The position numbers were made by a program, and so were the translations under genes. From NCBI GenBank assembly GCA_910587865.1, contig CAJUNX010000001.1, positions 64,403-128,402 of the forward strand: a DNA stretch of 64,000 nucleotides, in the 5' to 3' direction. Below, one piece after another: positions 40,903-49,793 of the stretch. The DNA is from an uncultured Roseburia sp. GTDB lineage: Bacteria > Bacillota > Clostridia > Lachnospirales > Lachnospiraceae. Positions within the stretch are counted from its first letter, which is position 1. Each line of letters begins with the position of its first letter. Below the pieces are notes generated by a model, which worked only from the letters and a program-made list of their open reading frames with translations, was not told the origin of the DNA and did not search any database.

Positions 40903-40981
40903 GGATAGATGAAACCTTTTGTTCAGGGCGCGGACGGTGAAGACATCCGCCGCTCTGAACGGCAGAGGATGAGGAACGGAT

Positions 40982-42457
40982 ATGACATATCGGGAAGTGA
41001 CGGAAGAGATTTTGGGAAAGCGGAGATTCGGAAATCTCTTTGGCGTGGAGATCTGGCAGCGCATGTCAGACATGCTTCATAACCCGCAGGAGGGGATGAG
41101 GCTGATCCATATTGCAGGGACGAACGGCAAGGGTTCCGTCGCTGCTTTTTTGTGCGCCATTCTGCGGGAGGCCGGGATAAAAACAGGACTGTTTACCTCG
41201 CCGCATCTGGTGGATTTTGAAGAGCGCATCCGTGTGGACGGCCGTATGATCGATCAGGAATCGGTGCGGCGGATCGGGGAACAGCTGCTTTTTACGGATT
41301 TTAGCGTGCAGCCGACGATGTTTGATTACACGCTGGCAATGGCGTTTCTTTTTTTTAAGGAGCAGAAATGCGAAGCGGTTGTGCTTGAGACGGGAGTCGG
41401 CGGACGGCTTGATTCTACAAATGCAGTCGGTGTGCCGGAGGTTTCGGTCATCACAAAGGTCGGATACGACCATATGGAGGTGCTCGGGCGGACGCTTGAG
41501 GAGATTGCCGCGGAGAAAGCCGGAATATTAAAGGAAGGAACCGCGTTTGTGACGGAGAGCCAGACGCCGGAGGTGTCTGCCGTGCTGCGCAGGGCCGCGC
41601 TGCGTGCCGGCGTGCGCTGTCAGAAGACCGTGGAAAAAAGTGCGATCCGGGATGTGTGCATAAAAGGAGGACGGCAGTGTTTCTCCTACGGGACATATGA
41701 AAATCTGTCCATGGGGATGCTCGGCGTGCACCAGTGTGAGAACGCGGCTGCCGCGATTCTGGCGGCGGAGCTGTTTTTGGCAGGAGCGCCGGCGGGAGAG
41801 GGCTCTTCTGAGATAGCGTCCGGAGACGCGGGGGGAAAGATTCTGACCGGAGACCGGGGCGAAAAAAGTGCGCCCGGAGGTCCGGACGAAAAAGAGCCGT
41901 CCTGGAGCCGGGGCGAAAAAAGTGCGCCCGGAAGTCCGGACGAAAAAGCTTTGTCCGGGGAGGCGAGAGGACGTCTGACGGAAGAAGAGATCCGCTCCTG
42001 TATCCGGAGCGGCATAAAGCGGGCTCTCTGGCCGGGCAGGCTTGAGATCATGCGGACAGAGCCGTTTCTTCTGGCGGACGGTGCGCATAACAGCTGCGGC
42101 GCCGCGGCGCTTGCGGAGAGTCTCGCCATGCTGTTCCCGGGGGAGAAATTTCACTTTCTGATGGGCGTGATGGCGGACAAGGATTATGAGACGATGCTGG
42201 ATCTGCTGCTGCCGCTGGCGATCGACGTGACGACGGTGACTGTGGAAGGCGGACGCGCGTTAAAGGCCGAAGAACTGGCGCGTCTGATCGAAAAAAAAGG
42301 CGTCCCGGCTTATTGTGCGAAGGATCTTCCCTCCTGCTTATCCGCTGAGCACGGTGATCCCGCGCACAGGACCGTCGCGTTCGGATCCCTCTATTTTGTC
42401 GGGGCGGTCCGCGCGTGGATGAAGCCGGACCGGTGCGGGATATCGTGTGAAAAATGA
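40982..42457 (+). CDS. folC: folylpolyglutamate synthase/dihydrofolate synthase with low-complexity insert
   Basis: A 491-residue Mur-ligase-type enzyme that adds glutamate to (dihydro)folates; usual length is about 430. The P-loop AGTNGKGSVAAFL and ETGVGGRLDSTNAV are intact, and WPGRLEIM marks the second domain. Between HQCENAAAAILAAELFL and EEEIRSCI lies an extra stretch of about 65 residues (about 267-332), rich in Gly, Ser, Glu and Asp, built from two copies of a 54-bp repeat. The insert falls in a surface loop before the C-terminal domain, so activity is probably kept. The ATG at 40982 has AGGAAC upstream. Confidence 0.92.
   Translation: MTYREVTEEILGKRRFGNLFGVEIWQRMSDMLHNPQEGMRLIHIAGTNGKGSVAAFLCAILREAGIKTGLFTSPHLVDFEERIRVDGRMIDQESVRRIGEQLLFTDFSVQPTMFDYTLAMAFLFFKEQKCEAVVLETGVGGRLDSTNAVGVPEVSVITKVGYDHMEVLGRTLEEIAAEKAGILKEGTAFVTESQTPEVSAVLRRAALRAGVRCQKTVEKSAIRDVCIKGGRQCFSYGTYENLSMGMLGVHQCENAAAAILAAELFLAGAPAGEGSSEIASGDAGGKILTGDRGEKSAPGGPDEKEPSWSRGEKSAPGSPDEKALSGEARGRLTEEEIRSCIRSGIKRALWPGRLEIMRTEPFLLADGAHNSCGAAALAESLAMLFPGEKFHFLMGVMADKDYETMLDLLLPLAIDVTTVTVEGGRALKAEELARLIEKKGVPAYCAKDLPSCLSAEHGDPAHRTVAFGSLYFVGAVRAWMKPDRCGISCEK
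41854..41947. repeat. 54-bp tandem repeat inside folC
   Basis: Segments 41854-41893 and 41908-41947 are almost identical (one mismatch seen) with a 54-bp period, preserving frame. They encode RGEKSAPG-GPDEK and RGEKSAPG-SPDEK. Confidence 0.9.
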
Positions 42458-42554
42458 AAGATTACAAATTCATTACAGATTCCATGGATTATGACAAAAA
42501 TGATACATTTTGACGAATTTTGCTTAATAGATGGTTATTGTGAAAGATTTCGTC

Positions 42555-42601
42555 TATAATAAAGGGCAGCCGCATAAAATACTCAGGTATAACAGCGGCT
42601 G
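42555..42601 (+). promoter_or_regulatory. -10 box and 5' hairpin before MBOAT gene
   Basis: TATAAT at 42555-42560 has no clear -35. It is followed by a hairpin pairing CAGCCGC (42567-42573) with GCGGCTG (42595-42601), which would form the very 5' end of the transcript. Confidence 0.45.
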
Positions 42602-42639
42602 TCGCATTGTCGTATTTTGGTTTAGAAAGTGTTCCAGGA

Positions 42640-43992
42640 ATGGTATTTAGCAGCTTTTCATTTTTATTCCGGTTTTTACCGGTTTTTTTAATCATATATT
42701 ATCTCACGCCGGTCAGGTTTAAGAACCTTGTCCTCTTTGCGGGCAGTATCGCCTTTTATACGGTCGGGGAGGCGGAGTATGTGATCCTTCTGGCGGGATG
42801 CGTGCTGGTCAACTATCTGTTCGCGCGTCTGATGTACCGGGATTATATGGAGGGGCGCGGCACAAAGCAGAAGGTTCTGCTGGTTCTGGCGCTCGTTTAC
42901 GACTTCGGTCTGCTGTTTTTTTTCAAATACAGCGGTTTTGCAGAAGAGCTTCCGCTCGGGATCAGCTTTTACACGTTTCAGATCGCGGCCTATATCATCG
43001 ATGTCTACCGCGGAAAGGTGCCGGCGGAGAGATCCTTCGTAAAGCTCGGGACGTATCTGACCATGTTTCCGCAGCTGGTCGCAGGGCCGATCATCAATTA
43101 TTCCGAGGTGCGGTCAGCGTTAAATCACCGCAGGGTGACGATCGAGCAGTTTGAGGACGGACTGAAGACGCTGATCATAGGACTTGGCGCAAAGGTGATC
43201 ATCGCGGACCGCATCGGTCTGCTGTGGAATCATGTCCGCATGATCGGGGTTTCGAGTATCTCCACGCAGCTTGCGTGGATGGGGGCATTTGCTTACTCCC
43301 TGGAGCTGTATTTTGATTTTGCCGGATATTCGCTGATGGCGCGCGGGCTTGGGAGTATGCTCGGGTTTAAGATTCCCGTCAATTTCAGACATCCGTACAT
43401 GGCAAAATCCGTTTCCGAGTTCTGGCGCAGATGGCACATCACGCTCGGCCGCTGGTTCCGGGAGTATGTGTACATACCGCTTGGGGGAAACCGCAGGGGT
43501 CGGGCGAGGACGTTTTTCAATCTGTTTGTGGTGTGGGCGCTCACGGCGCTCTGGCACGGATCGAGCGGCAATTTTCTGATATGGGGAGCGTCGCTTCTGT
43601 GCGCTCTGGCGGCGGAAAAGCTGTTTTTACAGCGTTTTCTTGAGCGGAGCAGAGTGATCGGGCATGTGTATGTGCTGTTTGTGGTTCCGCTGACCTGGAT
43701 GGCATTTGCGATTACGGATATCAGGGAGATCTGGATTTATATGACACGGCTGTTTCCGTTTTTCGGGCGGACCGCGGTTGCGGTAAACGCGAGAGACTAC
43801 ATTCAGCCGGCGAAGGATTACTGGCCGCTGTTTGCGCTCGGGATCCTTTTTTCGACGCCATTGCCGTCGGAGATCTACCGGAGGATCAGGAGGCGCTGGG
43901 CGGGAAGCATTGCGGTTGCAGTGATTCTGGCGCTCGGCGTGTATTACCTGACGATATCGACGAACAATCCGTTTATGTATTTTAATTTTTAA
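42640..43992 (+). CDS. MBOAT-family O-acyltransferase
   Basis: A 450-residue polytopic membrane protein of the AlgI/DltB type. It opens with MVFSSFSFLFRFLPVFLIIYYLTP, the usual N-terminus, which fixes the ATG at 42640. SEFWRRWHITLGRWFREYVYIPLGGNRRG and the catalytic His in ALWHGSSGNFLIWG are intact. It should move acetyl or other acyl groups across the membrane to a surface polysaccharide or teichoic acid. The next gene, 16 bp on, encodes a membrane-anchored SGNH enzyme, the usual partner in O-acetylation systems. Confidence 0.93.
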   Translation: MVFSSFSFLFRFLPVFLIIYYLTPVRFKNLVLFAGSIAFYTVGEAEYVILLAGCVLVNYLFARLMYRDYMEGRGTKQKVLLVLALVYDFGLLFFFKYSGFAEELPLGISFYTFQIAAYIIDVYRGKVPAERSFVKLGTYLTMFPQLVAGPIINYSEVRSALNHRRVTIEQFEDGLKTLIIGLGAKVIIADRIGLLWNHVRMIGVSSISTQLAWMGAFAYSLELYFDFAGYSLMARGLGSMLGFKIPVNFRHPYMAKSVSEFWRRWHITLGRWFREYVYIPLGGNRRGRARTFFNLFVVWALTALWHGSSGNFLIWGASLLCALAAEKLFLQRFLERSRVIGHVYVLFVVPLTWMAFAITDIREIWIYMTRLFPFFGRTAVAVNARDYIQPAKDYWPLFALGILFSTPLPSEIYRRIRRRWAGSIAVAVILALGVYYLTISTNNPFMYFNF

Positions 43993-44008
43993 GTGTGGTG
44001 AGAATCAG

Positions 44009-45046
44009 TTGAAACGATTGGCAAAGTGCCGGGTGACGATATTCCTGCTCGCCGGCTGGGCGGCTTTATCGGTACTCGGCTATATGGGAAGAAATGATAT
44101 TTACAAAGCATACCAGAAGGACGTGCGGACCACGCCTTATTTTGTCATGGTCTTTGAGGGGATCCATGACGGGATCTGGCCGTGGATGATGAGCGGAACA
44201 CCATGGAGTCAGCCCGGAGAGCATGTGACGGGGAACGTAAACGGCGGGGATGACGGCCGGCCCGGGCCGGATGCGGGAGGCGTGCCCGAAACGGAGGCGC
44301 TTACGGATCCCGCCGGGACGGAGGCGCCGAATCCTGCGGGCAGTACAGAGTCGGCAGGCGGAACGGCCGGGACGGAAGGAACGGAGACTGCAGGCGGAAC
44401 GGCCGGCGCCGGTGAGACGGTCCTGCCGAGGGAATTCGTGCAGGTGGACGAGAGCTGGTTTGACGACGCGGTCTTTATCGGAGATTCGAGGACAGTGGGG
44501 CTCCGCGATTACGGCGGACTTGATACCGCGACCTTTTATGCGACTGTCGGCATGAATGTCTACGATCTGTGGGAGGAGGCGTTCTGTGAGGTTGACGGAG
44601 AGAAGATGACGCTTGCGGATGCGCTTACGGCAAAACAGTACGGCAAGGTCTATTTCCAGATCGGGATCAATGAGATGGGAACCGGCACGATCGACAGCTT
44701 CATGCAGGAATATGCGGCCGCGGTGGAGCGGATAAAGGAGCTTCAGCCGAATGCCGTCATCTATGTGCAGGGCATCATGCGCGTGACGCAGAAAAAATCA
44801 GATTCCGATCCGATTTTCAACAACCGGGGAATCCTGCTGCGCAATGAACGGATCGCCCTTCTTGCGGACAATGTGCGCGTGTTTTACATTGACGTGAATG
44901 AGGCCGTGTGCAACGATGCCGGAAACCTGCGGGAGGATCTCACGTTTGACGACCTGCATCTGTACGGATCGAAGTACGGAATCTGGGTGGATTTTCTGCT
45001 GTCGAAGGGGATTGGAGAGATTTCCGGCAGCGGGCAGGCGGAATAA
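44009..45046 (+). CDS. membrane-anchored SGNH/GDSL hydrolase-like protein
   Basis: A 345-residue protein with an N-terminal signal anchor (about 8-25), a Gly/Thr/Glu-rich linker (about 70-140) and an SGNH domain (about 150-340). Block I is FIGDSRTVGL, block III GINEMG, and block V has the Asp-x-x-His pair in FDDLHLYG. The start appears to be TTG 44009, with GGTGAG upstream. It lies 16 bp after the MBOAT gene, so the pair probably acetylates an extracellular glycan, MBOAT supplying the acyl group and SGNH transferring it. Linker DNA contains a repeated AGGCGGAACGGCCGG. Confidence 0.88.
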   Translation: MKRLAKCRVTIFLLAGWAALSVLGYMGRNDIYKAYQKDVRTTPYFVMVFEGIHDGIWPWMMSGTPWSQPGEHVTGNVNGGDDGRPGPDAGGVPETEALTDPAGTEAPNPAGSTESAGGTAGTEGTETAGGTAGAGETVLPREFVQVDESWFDDAVFIGDSRTVGLRDYGGLDTATFYATVGMNVYDLWEEAFCEVDGEKMTLADALTAKQYGKVYFQIGINEMGTGTIDSFMQEYAAAVERIKELQPNAVIYVQGIMRVTQKKSDSDPIFNNRGILLRNERIALLADNVRVFYIDVNEAVCNDAGNLREDLTFDDLHLYGSKYGIWVDFLLSKGIGEISGSGQAE

Positions 45047-45135
45047 TTTCAGAGGAAACGGACATACTGCTTTTACAGATGCGTGCGGCGCCGGCAATGC
45101 CGGGGCGGCAGGACGCAGGAAAAGGGGGAGCGGTA

Positions 45136-46491
45136 ATGTCACTGATGATCAGAATTACGGATGTGCATGCGAGACAGATCCTGGATTCCAGAGGGAATCC
45201 GACCGTGGAGGTGGAGGTGACCGCGCAAACGGAAACCACAGGGAAAAAGACGGTGGGACGCGAATCGGTGCCGTCCGGGGCGAGCACCGGCAGATTCGAG
45301 GCCGTGGAGCTGCGCGACGGAGAAAAAGAGTACGGTGGCCTTGGGGTCCGGACGGTGACGGATCATGTCAATACCAGGATCCGGGAGGCGATTCTTGGTA
45401 TGAATGTGCTCGATCAGGCCGCAATCGACCGCCGGATGACGGAGCTTGACGGCACGGAGAATAAAAAACGGTTCGGTGCAAACGCCATTCTCGGTGTGTC
45501 GCTTGCATGTGCAAAGACGGCTGCCGCGGCGCTTGGCATTCCGCTCTGCCGCTATATCGGGGGAGCGGGCGCACTGCAGATGCCGGTGCCGATGATGAAT
45601 GTGATCAACGGCGGCGCGCACGCGAAAAACTCACTCGATTTTCAGGAATTTATGATCATGCCGGTCGGCGCAGCGTGTTTTAGCGATTCGCTGCGGATGG
45701 GCGCGGAGATTTACCAGTGTTTAAAGAGAATCTTAAAAGACGAAGAAATGACGACATCTGTAGGGGATGAGGGCGGTTTTGCGCCGGATTTTGACAGCGT
45801 GAAGGATGTGTTCCGGATGCTGGGAAGAGCGGTGGAGCTGGCCGGATACCGGGTCGGCGAGGATGTGGTGTACGCGATGGACGCGGCCGCGAGCGAGCTG
45901 TATGACGAGACGCTCGGCGTTTACCGTTTTCCCGGAGAGCGGCAGCGGGAGAAGGAGACGGACGGCAGCGGCGTGATGCGCAGCACCGACGAGATGATTG
46001 CGCTCTACGAGGAGCTTGCGGCGGAGTTTCCGCTCGTCTCCATTGAGGACGGGCTCTCCGAGGATGACTGGGACGGCTGGCAGAAGCTCACAAAGCGTCT
46101 GGGTGACCGGATACAGCTGGTCGGGGACGATCTGTTTGTCACAAATTCCAGGCGGATCCGGTGCGGAATCCGTCTTGACGTTGCGAATGCCGTGCTGGTG
46201 AAGGTGAATCAGATCGGAACCTTATCAGAGGCGCTTGAGGCGATCCGGCTGGCGCAGAACGCCGGTTACCGGACCGTGATCTCGCACCGCTCCGGTGAGA
46301 CGGAGGATTCCTTTATCGCGGATCTTGCGGTCGCGGTGAACGCCGGACAGATCAAAACCGGCGCTCCCTGCCGCGCGGAGCGCACGGCAAAATATAATCA
46401 GCTTCTGCGCATTGAGGAGAGGCTTGGCGCATGTGCGCAGTTTGCCGGCAGATCGGCGGTGGTTAAAGAGAGAAAAGAGCTTTCCTCTTAA
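45136..46491 (+). CDS. eno: enolase
   Basis: A 451-residue glycolytic enzyme converting 2-phosphoglycerate to phosphoenolpyruvate. Motifs are DSRGNPTVEVEV, SVGDEGGFAPD, VSIEDGLSEDDWDGW and KVNQIGTLSEAL, with the catalytic Lys and HRSGETEDSFIADLAV. It is about 20 residues longer than usual, partly from an insertion (RQREKETDGSGVM) near residue 275. The ATG at 45136 follows GGGGGAG. No terminator separates it clearly from secG, which has its own promoter. Confidence 0.97.
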   Translation: MSLMIRITDVHARQILDSRGNPTVEVEVTAQTETTGKKTVGRESVPSGASTGRFEAVELRDGEKEYGGLGVRTVTDHVNTRIREAILGMNVLDQAAIDRRMTELDGTENKKRFGANAILGVSLACAKTAAAALGIPLCRYIGGAGALQMPVPMMNVINGGAHAKNSLDFQEFMIMPVGAACFSDSLRMGAEIYQCLKRILKDEEMTTSVGDEGGFAPDFDSVKDVFRMLGRAVELAGYRVGEDVVYAMDAAASELYDETLGVYRFPGERQREKETDGSGVMRSTDEMIALYEELAAEFPLVSIEDGLSEDDWDGWQKLTKRLGDRIQLVGDDLFVTNSRRIRCGIRLDVANAVLVKVNQIGTLSEALEAIRLAQNAGYRTVISHRSGETEDSFIADLAVAVNAGQIKTGAPCRAERTAKYNQLLRIEERLGACAQFAGRSAVVKERKELSS

Positions 46492-46498
46492 AAAACAG

Positions 46499-46527
46499 TT
46501 GAAATTGAGAACGATCTGTGCTACAAT
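46499..46527 (+). promoter_or_regulatory. secG promoter
   Basis: TTGAAA (46499-46504), a 17-bp spacer and TACAAT (46522-46527), directly after the enolase stop. Confidence 0.8.
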
Positions 46528-46567
46528 AGCCAAAGCTATGAGTCAGGAATTGCAGGAGGGAATAGTT

Positions 46568-46807
46568 TTGGAGATTTTAAAGACGATCTTAACCGTTATT
46601 TTTATACTCGTCAGTCTGGCACTGACCGTTATCATTCTGATGCAGGAGGGAAAGTCTGCGGGGCTTGGTGCGATCGCAGGCGCAGCGGATACCTACTGGG
46701 GCAGGAATAAAGGCCGCTCCATGGAAGGGATGCTTGTGAAGGGGACGAGGATTCTTGTGATCCTGTTTCTTCTTCTCGCGGTTGTACTGAATATCGGAAT
46801 TTTCTGA
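46568..46807 (+). CDS. secG: preprotein translocase subunit SecG
   Basis: A 79-residue two-helix membrane protein. The first helix is ILKTILTVIFILVSLALTVIILMQ, then the conserved loop GKSAGLGAIAGAADTYWGRNKGRS, then a second helix. It assists SecYE. The start is TTG 46568, 8 nt after AGGAGG; an in-frame ATG at 46538 has no Shine-Dalgarno. It heads the usual Firmicute secG-rnr-smpB-ssrA order but has its own promoter and terminator here. Confidence 0.93.
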   Translation: MEILKTILTVIFILVSLALTVIILMQEGKSAGLGAIAGAADTYWGRNKGRSMEGMLVKGTRILVILFLLLAVVLNIGIF

Positions 46808-46835
46808 TAGGTGGTAGATAACAGGTGGATTGTAC

Positions 46836-46863
46836 AGGCTGTCGCGGTTGCGGCAGCCTTTTT
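46836..46863 (+). terminator. intrinsic terminator after secG
   Basis: AGGCTGTCGC-GGTT-GCGGCAGCCT (one G-U pair) followed by TTTTT. Confidence 0.9.
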
Positions 46864-46936
46864 CCGTATGAGGGAACGCCGCGTAAAATGTCTGCGCGGA
46901 TGACCGGGATGCAATTGTTCTGAACGGAGGGGGATC

Positions 46937-47045
46937 GTGTGAAACATCAGCCCGATCGCTGATGTTTCACACGGCTGTTTGTGCCGGAGCGTCGCAAATC
47001 AGCCGTGCCGGACCCGCCGCAAAACGCTCCGGAATGGAGATTACT
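46937..47045 (+). ncRNA. candidate cis-regulatory leader RNA upstream of rnr (shared with clpB)
   Basis: P1 is a perfect 14-bp stem, 46937-46950 with 46959-46972, loop CCCGATCG. P2 pairs 46973-46983 with 46993-47004 (one bulge, one G-U) and closes the 9-nt loop CCGGAGCGT. Loop bases 46984-46991 are fully complementary to CGCTCCGG at 47025-47032, directly before AATGGAGATTACT and the ATG. The clpB leader has A and T where this one has G and C in the pseudoknot, and a different but still paired P2 base, while the loops and the 13 nt before the ATG are almost the same. The clpB-specific third hairpin is missing. The transcript start is not clear. Confidence 0.72.
46939..46962 (+). promoter_or_regulatory. 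possible 7-codon upstream ORF in rnr leader
   Basis: GTG AAA CAT CAG CCC GAT CGC TGA (MKHQPDR) starts 8 nt after GGAGG, a good Shine-Dalgarno distance. It is the counterpart of MKNHPDG before clpB, with the same length and the same place inside P1. Confidence 0.42.
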
Positions 47046-49199
47046 ATGGAGAATACATTTCAGGAGAGGAAAGAAACCGTTTACCGGCTGCTCTGTGACG
47101 ACCTCTACGTGCCGATGAAGGCAAAAGAGATCGCGATGCTGCTTGATGTGCAGAAGCCGGACCGGGAAGCATTAAAAGAAGTGCTCGACGCGCTTGTCGC
47201 GGAGGGAAAGGCGGAGGTGACGGCCCGCGGAAAGTATATCAGGACGGAGGGAAAGCTGTTAACCGGAGTCTTTCGCGCGCATCCGAGGGGATTCGGCTTT
47301 GTCACCGCAGATGGGGAGGAGACGGATATCTTTATCCCGGAGACGCAGGTAAACGGTGCGTTTCATATGGATACGGTACAGATCGCGCTGACTGCCGGGA
47401 CGGTGCGCGGCAGACGCCGCGAAGGAAAGGTCACAAAGATTCTGGCGAGGGGGATGACGCACGCCGTGTGCACCTATGAGGCCGGCAAAGGCGCGCAGGG
47501 GGAGCGTTCTTATGGATTTGCGGTGCCGGACAATCAGAAATTCGGCAGGGATATTTTTATCCCTGCGGAGTGCTCGATGGGCGCGGTGACCGGTCATAAA
47601 GTGGTCGTGGAGATCACGAACTACGGCGAGGAGGGAAAAAACCCGGCGGGGAAGGTGACGGAGATCCTCGGACACAGCAACGATCCCGGCTGTGATATCC
47701 TCTCCATCGTAAGGGGATTTGATCTGCCCGTGGAATTTCCGGAGCGGATGCTGCATCAGGCGGCGCGCGCCGCAAAGCCGGTCAGCCCGGCGGATATGGA
47801 AGGCCGTACGGATCTCAGAGATCTTCTGACCGTCACGATTGACGGGGAGGACGCAAAAGATCTGGACGATGCGGTCACGCTGACGAGAGAAGGGGAGCTC
47901 TGGCGGCTCGGCGTGCATATTGCGGACGTATCCAATTATGTGCAGGAGAACAGCGCGCTTGACGTGGAGGCGTTAAAGCGGGGGAATTCCGTGTATCTTG
48001 TGGACCGGGTGATTCCGATGCTGCCCCATGCGCTCTCGAACGGGATCTGCTCGCTGAATGAAGGGGAGGACCGGCTGGCGTTAAGCTGCATTATGACGAT
48101 CGACGCAAAGGGGAACGTGACGGATCATGTGATTGCGGAGACCGTGATCCGTGTGAACCGCCGCATGAGCTACACCGGCGTCGCGAAGATCCTCGACGAC
48201 CCGAAGGCGGCGGAAAAAGGGGAGTACGGCGAGCTGGTCCCCATGATTGCGGGGATGGGGGAGCTCGCTGCAGTTTTAAGGAAAAAACGGATGCGGCGCG
48301 GTTCCATCGATTTTGATTTCCCGGAGACGAAGATCCTGCTTGATCCGCAGGGAAAACCGACAGAGATCAGGCCCTATGACCGGAATGCCGCGACGAAGAT
48401 GATCGAGGATTTCATGCTGGCTGCAAACGAGACGGTGGCGCAGGATTATTTCTGGCAGGATCTCCCGTTTTTGTACCGGACGCACGACAACCCGGATCCG
48501 GAGAAGATCCGCACACTGTCTGCATTCATCCATAATTTCGGGTATTCGATCCGGATCGGGCAGGACGAACTTCACCCGAAGGAGCTCCAGAAGCTGCTCG
48601 GCTCCATCGAGGGGACGCCGGAGGAACTTCTGATCAGCCGGCTGGCACTGCGCTCGATGAAACAGGCGCGCTACAGCGCCACGGCCGACGGTCATTTCGG
48701 GCTTGCAGCGGCGCATTACTGCCATTTCACCTCGCCGATCCGGCGCTATCCGGACCTGCAGATCCACCGTATCATCAAGGATACGCTGCGCGGGAGGATG
48801 AATGAGGAGCGGATCACCCACTATGAAAAACGCCTGCCCGAGGTGGCAAAACAGACGAGTCAGACGGAGCGGACTGCCGCTGAGGCGGAACGGGAGACGG
48901 AGCGGATGAAAAAGGCGGAGTACATGGAGGAGCGGATCGGGGAGCGGTATGAGGGCGTGATTTCCGGTGTGACGGAGTGGGGATTTTTTGTGGAGCTTGC
49001 CAATACGGTTGAGGGAATGGTGCATGTGACGTCGCTGGAGGGGGACTATTATGTGTTTCATGCGGACCGCTATGAACTGGCGGGGGAGACGACCGGGATC
49101 AGCTATAAGCTGGGACAAAAAGTGCAGGTGGAAGTCGTGCGGGCGGACAGGCAGATGCGCACGATCGAATTTAATGTGGTAAATGACGGAACTTTTTGA
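47046..49199 (+). CDS. rnr: ribonuclease R
   Basis: A 717-residue RNase II-family 3'-5' exoribonuclease. Domains are an N-terminal winged helix (about 1-65), cold-shock domains (TGVFRAHPRGFGFVTADGEETDIFIP and a second one), the RNB core with the metal-binding TIDGEDAKDLDDAV, and a C-terminal S1 domain (YEGVISGVTEWGFFVELANTVEGMVHV). It degrades structured RNA and, with SmpB-tmRNA encoded next door, non-stop mRNAs. The ATG at 47046 is preceded by TGGAG; the longer frame from 46962 covers the leader element. Confidence 0.97.
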   Translation: MENTFQERKETVYRLLCDDLYVPMKAKEIAMLLDVQKPDREALKEVLDALVAEGKAEVTARGKYIRTEGKLLTGVFRAHPRGFGFVTADGEETDIFIPETQVNGAFHMDTVQIALTAGTVRGRRREGKVTKILARGMTHAVCTYEAGKGAQGERSYGFAVPDNQKFGRDIFIPAECSMGAVTGHKVVVEITNYGEEGKNPAGKVTEILGHSNDPGCDILSIVRGFDLPVEFPERMLHQAARAAKPVSPADMEGRTDLRDLLTVTIDGEDAKDLDDAVTLTREGELWRLGVHIADVSNYVQENSALDVEALKRGNSVYLVDRVIPMLPHALSNGICSLNEGEDRLALSCIMTIDAKGNVTDHVIAETVIRVNRRMSYTGVAKILDDPKAAEKGEYGELVPMIAGMGELAAVLRKKRMRRGSIDFDFPETKILLDPQGKPTEIRPYDRNAATKMIEDFMLAANETVAQDYFWQDLPFLYRTHDNPDPEKIRTLSAFIHNFGYSIRIGQDELHPKELQKLLGSIEGTPEELLISRLALRSMKQARYSATADGHFGLAAAHYCHFTSPIRRYPDLQIHRIIKDTLRGRMNEERITHYEKRLPEVAKQTSQTERTAAEAERETERMKKAEYMEERIGERYEGVISGVTEWGFFVELANTVEGMVHVTSLEGDYYVFHADRYELAGETTGISYKLGQKVQVEVVRADRQMRTIEFNVVNDGTF

Positions 49200-49226
49200 A
49201 ATTTTTATAAAAAACAGAGAAGCTTC

Positions 49227-49255
49227 TTGCGGAATCAGCGGATTTGAGGTATACT
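49227..49255 (+). promoter_or_regulatory. smpB promoter
   Basis: TTGCGG (49227-49232), a 17-bp spacer and TATACT (49250-49255), between rnr and smpB. Confidence 0.65.
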
Positions 49256-49313
49256 AAGGTGTACGGAGCCGGGATGATGCGGGGAGCTTTTGGAAGGGGA
49301 GAGGGAGAGTCAG

Positions 49314-49781
49314 GTGGCGAAGACGGAGAAAAAACTGATCGCGAATAATAAAAAAGCCTGGCATGACTATTTTCTTGAGGAGCGTTTCGAGGCCGGGATC
49401 GAGCTGCACGGGACGGAGGTAAAGTCCCTGCGCATGGGCAAATGCAGTATCAAAGAGGCGTTTGTCCGGGTCGAGAACGGCGAGGTGATCGTCTATGGCA
49501 TGCACATCAGCCCTTATGAGAAGGGCAATATCTTCAACAAAGACCCGCTTCGGCCCAAAAAGCTGCTGCTTCATAAGTCGGAGATCCGCAGGCTTGCGGG
49601 GAAGCTGACGGAACAGGGATATACGCTGGTTCCGGTGGAGGTATATCTGAAGGGGAGTCTTGTGAAGGTGGAGATTGCGCTCGCGAAGGGCAAGAAGCTC
49701 TATGACAAGCGTCAGGATATCGCGAAGAAGGATATGCGGCGTGAGGCGGAGCGTGATTTTAAGGTAAAGAACCTGTATTGA
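49314..49781 (+). CDS. smpB: SsrA-binding protein SmpB
   Basis: A 155-residue tmRNA partner. NKKAWHDYFLEERFEAGIELHGTEVKSLR, SPYEKGNIFNKDPLRPKKLLLHK and the basic tail GKKLYDKRQDIAKKDMRREAERDF are all typical. It delivers tmRNA to stalled ribosomes. The start is GTG 49314, with GGGAGAG upstream. The tmRNA gene starts 12 nt after its stop codon. Confidence 0.97.
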   Translation: MAKTEKKLIANNKKAWHDYFLEERFEAGIELHGTEVKSLRMGKCSIKEAFVRVENGEVIVYGMHISPYEKGNIFNKDPLRPKKLLLHKSEIRRLAGKLTEQGYTLVPVEVYLKGSLVKVEIALAKGKKLYDKRQDIAKKDMRREAERDFKVKNLY

Positions 49782-49793
49782 CAGGGAGAATAT

